From: Buddleja alternifolia
Taxonomy: Eukaryota > Streptophyta > Magnoliopsida > Lamiales > Scrophulariaceae
Reading direction: 5' to 3'
Assembly (NCBI GenBank): GCA_019426215.1
Contig: CM033401.1
Coordinates: 12,405,134-12,469,133, forward strand
DNA length: 64,000 bases
Shown: piece by piece, positions 24,109-33,805 of the stretch
Position numbering within the stretch: the first letter of the stretch is position 1
Layout of the letters: each line of letters starts with the position of its first letter
Position numbers and translations under genes: made by a program
The notes under the pieces: generated by a model
What the model saw: only the letters and a program-made list of their open reading frames with translations
Databases searched by the model: none
What the model was told of the DNA's origin: nothing

Positions 24109-24695
24109 AGTAGGTAAGATCCGTCTACTTGTTTGTTGAAAGAGCTTGCGTTTGACTCGGTTGAGATTCCTTAGTTTTTTAACTAGGCATGTCTTGGTTT
24201 CTCTTCTAGGTCATGGCTTGCCCTGCTAGCACTTATCCCTTTTAATGTGTCTTATTTCCTGGATTCGTCCGTTTGATTCATGCATTTTTTTTAAGTCTTT
24301 GGATGGTTTTGGGTCTGAATTCTTTTTCAGGTTACGTTCACCTTTTTGGACGCTTGCTGGACGGACGCTTGGTCTGATCCTGACTTTCTTTTCTTTATTT
24401 CAGACGCTTACTCTTCATCTTTTCTTTCATTTCACTTGATGTTGAGTTTGCATTTTTTGAGCACTGGGAATTTCAGCGTTTGGACGTCAAGATTCTTTAT
24501 CCCTTTGCTTGATCACTTGGTAGACTCACCCTCTCACATACCGGTAAGCCTAAGGAGGTACTTATACATAACATTCTATGAAAGCTTTTACACTTTTCGG
24601 AGTCTAACAGAAAGTCCGATGTTAGCCATCATCTGAACATGAGGCTTCTTGTTGGAGCCTCGATTGTCTTCCTCTATTTTGAGTCGGACAACCAA
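24109..24695. other. Copia-3 stretch between gag and protease without a recognisable zinc knuckle
   Basis: In intact relatives this interval should encode the end of Gag with a CX2CX4HX4C finger. I see no such finger in any frame, and many stops. It may be a replaced or inserted segment. Confidence 0.5.
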
Positions 24696-25487
24696 GTCTT
24701 CCATACTCATTTCTTTCCTCTTGTGTTTCTAGTAGTTCTTGAAATCCTTCCACGAGAGCAGTAACTTCTCTATAACTAAAGCTACTTGGAAGGATTCGCT
24801 TAGAGCCATATTGTCAGCATGAACTTCATGTATTATTATCTGAAGCTCTTCGACTTGGCTTGTTACGGACTTAGAGTCCACCATTTTGAAGTCTAAGAAC
24901 TTTGCGACCACAAACTTCTTCAGTCCGGCGTCCTCAATTCTGTACTTCCTGTCCAATGCCTCCCAGAGGCCTTTTGCAGTCTTCACAGACAGATACACAC
25001 TATAAAGAGAATCATCTAACCCACTGAGTATGTAATTCCTGCACAAGAAGTCACTATTATGCCAGGAATCAGAAGCCATCCTCAGTTGATTATCTGTAGA
25101 CTCTTCCGGGACATAGGGATCATCTTTCCTCAAGAACCTCGCCAGGTTCAATGTCGTGAGGTAGAACAACATATTTTGCTACCACTTCTTGAAGTCAGCC
25201 ACGCTGAACTTCGTCGACCTTTCAGCCTGAGCCGGTATAACTGGATTAGTCATTGGAACACCAAAATCGAAACCAGGACCTAGCCCTGAACCGGAGCCTA
25301 ACCCGGTACCCCCACCAGAACCAAAATCGGAACCAAAACCAGGACCCAGCCCTGAACCGAAACCGCCTGAATCGGAAGCAGGACCCAGCCCTGAACCGGA
25401 ACCAATGCCGAGACCAAGGCCTGCTCCAGGACCAAGGCTGAAGTCAAGAGTATCAGCAGCAGCAACGATATCATCACGGTTTGCCAT
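24696..25487 (-). pseudogene. Copia-3 gag (broken), with Gly-rich N-terminal repeats
   Basis: ATG at 25485-25487 (MANRDDIVAAAD). A Gly/Ser/Pro-rich segment of about 65 residues (25455-25255) is built of short GLGPG/GSGSGLG-type repeats. Then comes the copia Gag domain: KFSVADFKKW, SDFLCRNYILSGLDD, GLWEALDRKY, LKKFVVAKFLDFKM. One in-frame stop (TAG) follows FKKW, probably from a Gln codon. Another lies in KNY*KHKRKEM near 24730, after which the frame continues as MEDLVVRLKIEEDN. It would form the capsid of the particle. The Gly-rich extension is unusual next to the gag genes of Copia-1 and Copia-4. Confidence 0.83.
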
Positions 25488-26206
25488 TTTCAGAATTTTG
25501 AAAAAATGAATCAACAAAAGAAATTTCGTGTTAAGTTTGTTGTTCAAAGTTAACGAACAAACTGAAAATGCAATGAAGGATGAGGAATTTTTCGAGGCGA
25601 GAATAAAATCTATCCTTAACACTAAATTACCCCCGCTATAGGTGGTACCGGTTTTGACAAAACGTGTCTCAAGAAACAACGAAAACTTTTCTAAAGATTG
25701 GACCACTTTAATTTCAGAAAAATAACGAACTTTACTATTCTGCTAAAATCTCAAGAAAGATGAAGATATGAATATTTGAAGAACTCAAGAACACCAGAGA
25801 GAATTGTTTTGAGTTGGTGTGAAAAATATGAAGCAGGAGGAGCCCTTTTACAGCTGAAAAATCAAATAGTATTAAACCAAAAAATTAATTCTGCCATAAA
25901 CATTTTCTGTAACAGCAAAGGTCCTTCTAGAAGGCTGAATTAAAATTAATTCGAATTAAAATAATGTGGCCAGCACTTTATTAATTCAAATTGGTTTTCA
26001 TAAAATCAGATTTTCATTTGTCGGATTTTTCTGAAGAGCCGAATTAAACTTTGTTCAAAAAGATTAATTGTGAAGCCCAAGCCCACACTATACACACATC
26101 AAGCCCAAAGCCCAGGCCCACAGCCCGAGCCCGGTCCGGTCCACCGGACCGCCCAAGTGAAGAGCTAAGAAATTGTGCCTAAGCCTAATTACATAGCTCC
26201 TCCCCC
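25488..26206 (-). other. Copia-3 leader and inner part of its 5' LTR
   Basis: Between gag and the Mutator-like insertion. The outer LTR piece resumes after the insertion at 33104. The LTR/leader boundary is not located: I see no clear tRNA-Met primer site. 26150-26206 includes the target gctcctccccc duplicated by the insertion. Confidence 0.55.
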
Positions 26207-26905
26207 GGACATGATCCTCTGTTTCTTTTCCCTGTTTCATCTTCTGTTTCAGCCTACGAATGAAGGACACGTGGATAAGTAACAGATTTGACTAACGGAG
26301 TGGGATAAACGTTAGCTGCAAACTCTCTCTCTCCTCACACCAAAAAAATGCTCTCTCTCTCCTCAATTCTTCCTCCAAACAGAAGATGAACCCATTTGGA
26401 AAATCCGAAAAATTCTCTGCAATTGATTTGCCAAACACACGAAGAAGGAAAGAAGATGGAAAAGGGAACCTTCCCATTGTTGCAAATCGAAGAAAAACCC
26501 AAAAAATCTCAAGGCCCCTCTCACAACTTTCCGGCGAGAAATCTATCAATTTCTACCCGAATCGCTGGCGAAGCTTTATCTTGCTCAACTCCAATCGCCG
26601 GCAACGTACGTGAGGATTACAGTAAGTACAAGTTGGTTGCCTCTTTGTCTCCATTTTTAAGTATCAATTTTGGCCACAAGTTTATCTAATTTTAGGGTTG
26701 AATTTATTCCCACCACATGACTCTTGAATTTGTTAAAGCAAAGGCAAATAACAAATGATGTAATTTTGATAACCATAAAAATTATATACAATTTTAGGGA
26801 ATTTGATGGTTCTGGAATTTGTATGCCAATTTTTTAAGAAAATTTGATTGTGTGTTCAGTTTTTCTTTGATATTTATGTGTGTTCAAATTTTAGAGATGA
26901 ATTCA
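26207..26905 (+). repeat. MULE left TIR, with predicted 5' exon and splice donor
   Basis: Inverted repeat of 32424-33092. It contains a ct-rich stretch (26320-26360) and the motif gattaca|gtaagt at 26621/26622. This is a good splice donor that could join to the acceptor ttgttgtag at 27342 just before the transposase ATG at 27361. The same donor exists in the right TIR (32706/32705, minus strand). Confidence 0.85.
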
Positions 26906-27360
26906 ATCTAGTACATGGAATTTGATGATTCTTCAATTTGAGTAAGCAAAGAAAATGTATTATCATGATTCTGCCGACTACCCTTTGCCACTACATGGAA
27001 TTGATGTATTATGTTAATCAAATGTGAGTAATTAAAGAAAAAAAATTAGCTCGTGATGAATTATGATGATTCTGCCAACTACCCTTTGCCACTACATGGA
27101 ATTTGATGTATTATGTTTATCAAGCTTGAGTAATTAGAGAAAAAAAATTAGCTCGTGATAGTTAAAGGTTATGTTAATTCTTTTGGATTCTGGAGCACAT
27201 GATAGACAAATGTTTAAGCTCATATTTGATTTTAGATCTTAGGGAAATTCTGATTTAATTTAATTAAGAAGTACATTCAACTTCTTGTTATATCTTAGGC
27301 GTATAGAATGACTATATATACTCTTGATGCTTCTTGTTGTAGTAGGGACTAACTTTGACA

Positions 27361-30330
27361 ATGGATAATGATACGTCTATTCATGATCTTACTCCTCGCC
27401 GCAAGCTTGCTTTTGAATTTGATGAGGAAAAAGAAGAAGAACTTCTTGGCAATGGTGGTAGTGAAAGACTTATAAATGAGCGTCACTCAACCATTTCAGA
27501 AGAGAATATTCCGAAAATTGGAATGGAATTCGACGATGAAAAAATAGCTTATACATTCTACAATGAATATGCTAAAGTAGTTGGATTCAGTGTTAGAAAG
27601 CATGCTCTTCGTAGGGATAACCAAGGGACTATTATTGATAGGATATTTTGTTGTGCATGTCAAGGTCATAGGCAAAAAGATAAAAGAGATGTGAATGTTA
27701 AATCACATCGTCCAGAAACAAGAAATGGTTGTCTCGCAATGATGAGAATTGATGGTAGGAATACAGGTAAGTATAAAGTTGTCAGCTTTGTTGCTAGTCA
27801 TAATGGTCATGATCTAGTCAGTCCAACTAAAACGCATTTTTTGAGGTCTCATAGAAGGGTTACTGCGGCACTAGCATTACAAGCCGATGATTTAGATAGC
27901 TCAGGAATAGCACCAAGAGCAGGCTTTGCATTAATGGCTAAACAAGTGGGTGGACGTGAAAAAGTTGGTTTTATTTTTGAAGACTATAAGAACTATTTGC
28001 ATTCAAAAAGAACAGTGGAAATGAAGATAGGTGACACTGGAGGGCTGCTTGAGTACTTGCAACAAAGACAGTTGGACGATCCTAATTTCTTCTACGCCAT
28101 TCAAGTGGATGAAGATGATCTAATAGCTAACATATTATGGGCCGACGCACAAATGATGGCTGATTATGCTCATTTTGGAGATGTAGTTTCCTTTGATACG
28201 ACTTATAGGAAAAACAAAGAAGGTCGACCGTTTGCCCTCTTTGTTGGTGTGAATCACCATAAACAAACCATCGTTTTTGGTGCAGCGTTGTTATATGATG
28301 AAACTTCATCGACTTTTATGTGATTGTTCGACACATTGTCTAGAGCAATGTCTGGAAAAAATCCAATAACCATCCTCACCGATCAAGATGCAGCAATGGC
28401 GAAAGCTTTAGCGACAACTTGGCTTAACACATGTCATCGCTTGTGTATTTGGCATATCTACGAAAATGCAGCGATCCATCTGAGCAGCGTGTTTGCAAGC
28501 TTTACGAATTTTTCTAAGGACTTCAGCTCATGTATTTATGATTATGAAGAGGAAGAAGATTTTGTCAATGCATGGAAAGAAATGTTGAGGACATATGGAC
28601 TTGAAACCAACGAGTGGCTGGAAAGGCTCTTCAACATAAGAAAAACATGGGCTTTAGTTTATGGTCGACAATCTTTTTGTGCAGATTTGACAACTACTCA
28701 GCGTAGTGAAAGTATGAATAGTGTGCTTAAAAGATACGTGAGCTATAAGCACAATTTGTTCCAATTTTTTCGCCACTTCGATAGACTGGTTGATGATTGT
28801 CGCCATGAAGAGCTGAAAGCAGATTTAAGAAGTAGTCAGAGCAAACCAGTAGCCTCTTTTCCTGTTGAAATTCTAAAGCATGCTGCTACAGTCTATACAC
28901 ATGAAGTTTTTGAGTTATTTCAAGAAGAGTTGCGTAAGGCATATGATGTTAAAATAGAACTATTTGGTGAAATTGGAGAAACTTTTGAGTATAAGATTAC
29001 CCCTTTTAGAAAGCATCGTCAAAACACAGTGATGTATGACTCATTTGAAGGTAAAGTTTCATGTAGTTGTAAAAAATTTGAGTTTGCAGGAATTTTGTGT
29101 TCACATGCCCTAAAAGTGCTTTCATTAAGAAATATCATCAGAATTCCAGACTTGTATATCAAGAAGAGGTGGACTAAAAAAGCCAAAAAAAAATTGTTGT
29201 TCAAGAACAAGCTTTCGAAGTTGGGACAGAACATTCTATATCAATGGACAAGAAAGAGGAAAGGAAAATGATTGGAGTTCACTACAACGAATTGTGTGGC
29301 TTGAGTAATCAGTTAGTGACGTGGGCTTCTATGACCATGGAGACATTTGGAATTGCAAAAGTTGGTCTTCTTAAGATGATTGAAGAAATTGATGAAACAT
29401 TAGAGAATGGAGCAGATATGAGGCCAACTCTTGGATCGAAGTTTGGTATGCGAAAAAATTCATTGGACGAAGCTAGAAAAATATCTAATGAAACTGCTAT
29501 AAAAGGGTGGAAAAACAAAGAGAAGAAACCTGTGAGATCCGGAAAACAACCAAAAAGTGGATTGGAGATGAGCATTCTGAAGAAGAAACCAAAGCATATA
29601 AAAATCTCCACATCAAATGATACAATCATAAATGCAGCAAACATTGAACAAGTATATTTTTTCCCTGTTTAACACTACATTTATATTTTTATATATACTG
29701 ATTATTTCTTGTTATATGTGATTAGAATATTACACATGTGCAGAATATTAATGGTGGAAAAAATTGTCCAGACATTGGTGCATCTTTTGATTCTAGTTCA
29801 TATTCCTCCTTATTGCAGTTGTCTCAGGTTCCTATACAATGTGTTATTTATGACTAATTTGACTAGTTTTTCCCAATTGTTTTGTGATCAAACTATTTTG
29901 TCATATTCGAAGTCACATATATTTCTCTTACTTTATTTTCTTTCAATAAAACGGGAAAAACAAAGAGGGTCCAATTCAATCGTTGCTTATCCATTGTCAC
30001 ACGAACCATTCCAAGTTGCTCAGGTACACTCCTTCATGTTCTCTTACAACGAAAAAATATTTCTACTAAACTTTTTGTAGCCATAACGATCTAATTAGCT
30101 CGCAAAATGGAATGAGCTTAACAGAATTACTCCAAGTGGTGACTTACAGGAACTTACTATGATTTCATCTCTTTTTTGTACATGTCTAATTTTTTGATTG
30201 TGCATTTCACATGTATAGCAACAACTAAACAAGACACAAGGAGTTGAGAGATTTCAGTGGAACAATTCTACAAATGAAAGCCATCACGAGAAAATCAATG
30301 AGGAACGTGCAGACGTATCTAAAGGGTGAA
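27361..30330 (+). pseudogene. FAR1-type MULE transposase (one nonsense codon, one frameshift)
   Basis: Transposase of the FAR1/FHY3-related Mutator family. ATG at 27361. The FAR1 DNA-binding zinc finger is at about residues 55-145 (EFDDEKIAYTFYNEYAKVVG, then CCACQGH and HNGHD). The MULE catalytic domain follows, with SFDTTYRKN (Asp) and TILTDQDAAM (Asp), then CHRLCIWHIYENA. The SWIM finger CSCKKFEFAGILCSHAL is at about 29060-29115. A single TGA at 28321-28323 sits where family members have Trp (TFM-W-LFDTL), so it is a likely TGG-to-TGA change. A frame change at about 29230-29270 links to MDKKEERKMIGVHYNELCGLS. I predict small 3' exons after GT-AG introns (29744-29827; one near 29960-30026; 30220-30330), the last ending …ERADVSKG-stop. 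A 5' non-coding exon in the TIR is likely. Confidence 0.88.
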
Positions 30331-31004
30331 GGAGCATGTGTGTATAGTAATAGATTGTTTCCATTGTCAAAAACAAGTTTGATATGTTTTCAGCTAATAT
30401 AATTGGTAGAGTGGAATTGATTATTGTGAAAGATTATATTCGTTGGATTGATACTGATCAGATTGAGACTTCTATATTTTTTTTATTTTTTTTCATCTTT
30501 AATGACAAAGCTCAATTTTGCAAGCCAAAGCTATAGTACATGAAATTCTCCCAGTGTTGATTGTACTCATTTGTTTTAGTTGAAGGTTTGTGGACTTGAT
30601 CTAATTTTTTGTGGATTTACAGCTTTTATCGAAATATCATACTAAAGCTTGGTTGGTTATCACAAATGAGCTCGCTTTGAACTCTGGTTCTTGAGCAGTT
30701 GCAACGAGGCTGCATAACAAATATTTACATCTATGGAACTTGTTTTGTGAAAGTGGGAACATATATGTACAATTCTAATGTTGAGAAAGATGATGAGAAA
30801 ATAATCTAGGCCGGGATAATTCTTAGACAAGCGGATGAGAAACATACTTTAATCATGGAAGACAAAACTGCATATTTTAATCAATTTCAGACAATAAAAT
30901 CATAGGAAAACAACCTAATACAATTCAAACTAAAAAACAGGTCTCAATACGATAAATCTTCAAAAACTTGTTGGAGCTTGTTGGTGAGGGAAAGACACTC
31001 TCCT
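30331..31004. other. MULE internal spacer between the convergent genes
   Basis: AT-rich; no coding recognised. It probably holds the 3' ends of both convergent units. Confidence 0.45.
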
Positions 31005-31917
31005 TCAATAGTACCCTTCATCAGTAGTACCCACTTCAAACTTCTCACATTGTAAATTCGGTTGACCATTACTTTCTTCATGGACCTCGCTTCTATGTGG
31101 CATTAGTTCTTCTCCAATCCCAACAGATTTCAGCATCAACTGCGAGTTAACGTTGTAGAGGAATTAGTTGGATATTGAAAGTATGATTACATCATTAAAC
31201 ATGTAAAATTATGACATATATCAAGTACCTTCCTGTCTCCAAAGTCAAGTCTGAATATAAAGTGACTATATGTGACCTGTCCAGAGAGAATTGCATTGGC
31301 ACTAGGAGCATTTCTTGGGACTGAAAGAAATATTGAACTGAAGTTAGGAATAAATAGATATGAGATCTTCTGCACTTGTAATTGTGTTCTTTGTTTAATA
31401 GTTGAGTTTTAATACTTACAAACTAGATGACATCCATTTTCATCAACTTTTATCTCTGCCCGTCCATCTTTAACCAGGAAAGATAGAGCAAACAAATTTT
31501 CCACTGTCTGCGCAAATGAGTTCCGATTTAATACTAGATTCTCCAGCTTGACATTGTGATTCCTCAGAAATCAAACATTGTGGCCATATTCTTATCATTA
31601 TCTGTTTTATCCCCATTGGAAATTTTATCAAGTTGCAAATATAAATAAATAAATAACAATCAATTTCAAGGATCATGAATCCTTAACATATTAAGGTGAA
31701 TATTTTTTCCACACGTAGTGAATCTGAAGAAATTAGAAGATTGTCACAATTTACCGCTTCCATATCATTAATGATCCAAGAATAATTTACGAAATAGTTT
31801 AAGGAAAATAGGTCAAAAGATTTTACCTGTTCAAGCCGATCATCTTCCATTGATCTTGTACGCTTTCGACGAGCTAAATTATCATGCTGCTTCAATTCAG
31901 TATCCATGGGGCCAACC
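31005..31917 (-). pseudogene. Captured fragment of NSE4 (SMC5/6 complex kleisin), with introns
   Basis: Minus-strand exons, in order: 31917-31828 (GPMDTELKQHDNLARRKRTR…RLEQ); about 31640-31420 ([14 protein letters not shown], frame shift, then [20 protein letters not shown]…HLV); 31320-31229 (PRNAPSANAILSGQVTYSHF…GDRK); 31139-31005 (LMLKSVGIGEELMPHR…GYY, TGA). Introns have GT-AG ends (GTAAGT at 31419; TTTCAG at 31321; CGCAG at 31140). This is the C-terminal half of NSE4, whose C-terminal winged-helix domain binds the SMC5 head; the N-terminal half is missing. A one-base loss near 31565 breaks the frame. From family knowledge NSE4 bridges the SMC5/6 heads in DNA repair. This copy is unlikely to do so, but the ATG in CCCCATGG at 31910 follows an intron acceptor and could be expressed from the right TIR. 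Confidence 0.85.
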
Positions 31918-32423
31918 TAGCCACACGCGATAAGAGTAAACTACGTATTTATTACGTCAAAAAAAGTTAGAATGGAGACTACTGGTTTTCTTAAAAGATT
32001 TACATAATATGTGACCACAACAAGAAGTTTAATTCTATTGTTTTGCAAACTTCCAAAAAAAAAATCTATTGTTTTGCACAATAAAGAGCAATCAGAGCAT
32101 CCATCTATTCTCATCCAATCGAGCATTAAAATTTCACATGTAGCAATTTAGACAGCCAATTTTGAGGAAGATCATGAATGACACAACAACAAAATATTAT
32201 CGCTTCGCCACAAATCGCTTTAACTTATTCCTCATAGCTCACACAGTCCCAAAAATCTTATGAACCCGTAATTGATCAAATTGTAGTGCAGTTTTTTAAT
32301 TTATGAAAAATTCTAGTTCATTAACCACTTAAAACTCACAATTTACATATAATTAAGCCCCCACATACATAACAACAATAGATTTTCATATGAACTGGAA
32401 AAATAGAGCTTAACAGTAGGCAA
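31918..32423. other. Predicted 5' intron of the captured NSE4 unit
   Basis: No coding seen. On the minus strand it lies between the TIR splice donor (32706|GTAAGT) and the acceptor GTGGCTAG|G at 31918. Confidence 0.5.
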
Positions 32424-33092
32424 AATTCATCTCTAAGATTTGAACACACATAAATATCAAAGAAAAACTGAACACACAATCAAATTTTCTTAAAAAATTG
32501 GCATACAAATTCCAGAACCATCAAATTCCCTAAAATTGTATATAATTTTTATGGTTATCAAAATTACATCATCTGTTATTTGCCTTTGCTTTAACAAATT
32601 CAAGAGTCATGTGGTGGGAATAAATTCAACTCTAAAATTAGATAAACTTGTGGCCAAAATTGATACTTAAAAATGGAGACAAAGAGGCAACCAACTTGTA
32701 CTTACTGTAATCCTCGCGTACGTTGCCGGCAATTGGAGTTGAGCAAGATAAAGCTTCGCCGGCGATTCGAGTAGAAATTGATAGATTTCTAGCCGAAAAG
32801 TTGTGAGAGGGGCCTTGAGATTTTTTGGGTTTTTCTTCGATTTGCAACAATGGGAGGGTTCTCTTTTCCATCTTCTTTCCTTCTTCGTGTGTTTGGCAAA
32901 TCAATTGCAGAGAATTTTTCGGATTTTCCAAATGGGTTCATCTTCTGTTTGGAGAAAGAATTGAGGAGAGAGAGAGTTTGCAGCTAACGTTTATCCCACT
33001 CCGTTAGTCAAATCTGTTACTTATCCACGTGTCCTTCATCCGTAGGCCGAAACAGAAGATGAAACAGGGAAAAGAAATAGAGGATCTTGTCC
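32424..33092 (-). repeat. MULE right TIR
   Basis: Inverted copy of 26207-26905, ending gaggatcttgtcc at 33092. It differs by point changes and a ~20-30 bp deletion in the ct-rich tract. It carries the same splice donor, acting on the minus strand. Confidence 0.9.
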
Positions 33093-33103
33093 GCTCCTCC
33101 CCC

Positions 33104-33410
33104 TTTCACACAAAGGCTCAATGTGGATGACCCAAGGGCCAAACCCTTATCTTGAGGCAAGGTCTTATAAACCCAATTAAAATGTGGTGCATATCCAATG
33201 TGGGATACACAAGTTCGAACCCCTTACTTTAGCACTTAATTTCTTATTCGTTCCAAGTCCGATTTGAGAAATTCGAAATCCTAAACTCATCTACTCTGAA
33301 CGTAGATTAAGATTATCCAATAATCTTTAGTATCCCGAAGACTTACGGTGTTCGAATTTCGTACACAAAAGTGGTGGGAGTCACACTTTGTGAAACCATT
33401 TTATCCAACA
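33104..33410 (-). repeat. Copia-3 5' LTR, outer part
   Basis: Continuation of the LTR cut by the MULE. It contains the blocks shared with 16251-16427 and ends tatccaaca at 33410, after which segment A' begins directly with tgttgtttaa. Confidence 0.82.
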
Positions 33411-33805
33411 TGTTGTTTAAAAATAATTCTGAAATCAAACTGTCGATGCTTTTGGTTAGTATTTTTTAAAAAAAATTCTAGGCGAAGGGGAATATCCTGA
33501 CCCGACAAACCCGAAGTAGTTTTTAATCATATACTACATAGGCCCTATAAGATTCCAAATAAGAAGAGAAGGTCACAACTTGTGATAGTTTGGAATTGAA
33601 CCAAGATCTCCCATATGAAAGTGAAAACTAATACTATGAGGGTATTCCCTTGGGTTGGTCAGTATTTTTTGGGTGTACCATTGGCATTGCCACTTTATTT
33701 TTACAAATTAAATTGCATGTAGTTAAACGATAGTCCATTGCCACGTTATTTTTACAAATTAAATTGCTTCTTAAATTAATTCAGTGGACGATGGACTATC
33801 GTTTA

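Larger units (their letters stand above)
26207..33092 (+). mobile_element. Mutator-like element (MULE), 6.9 kb, with transposase and a captured NSE4 fragment
   Basis: Long TIRs (26207-26905 and 32424-33092) start ggaca-gatcctct-tttctt and are nearly identical over about 0.67-0.70 kb. gctcctccccc is directly repeated at 26196-26206 and 33093-33103, an 11-bp TSD, within the 8-11 bp range of Mutator elements. The left-to-right gene encodes a FAR1-type MULE transposase. A right-to-left segment carries NSE4 exons. It is inserted in the 5' LTR of Copia-3. The long, similar TIRs suggest recent activity, although the transposase frame now has one stop and one frameshift. Confidence 0.94.
16251..33410 (-). 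mobile_element. Copia-3: Ty1/copia element split by a hAT and a Mutator-like insertion
   Basis: A minus-strand copia element spread over 17 kb because two DNA transposons sit inside it. Its own parts are: a short 3' LTR piece (16251-16427), RNase H end (16985-17393), RT to gag (21288-25487), 5' leader and LTR part (25488-26206) and the outer LTR part (33104-33410). The LTR edges ttatccaaca at 16427 and 33410 agree. A polypurine tract (gtggggga on the minus strand) follows the left LTR. The domain order gag-PR-INT-RT-RH is that of copia. Stops, frame changes and an altered YVDD box show it is dead. It is flanked by A and A' rather than by a simple 5-bp TSD. Confidence 0.85.

Noticed and set aside
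26396..26689. 97-codon ORF in both TIRs of the MULE (also 32638-32931)
   Set aside because: Present twice only because the TIRs are inverted copies; it has no ATG at its start, crosses the predicted splice donor and does not join in frame to either gene.
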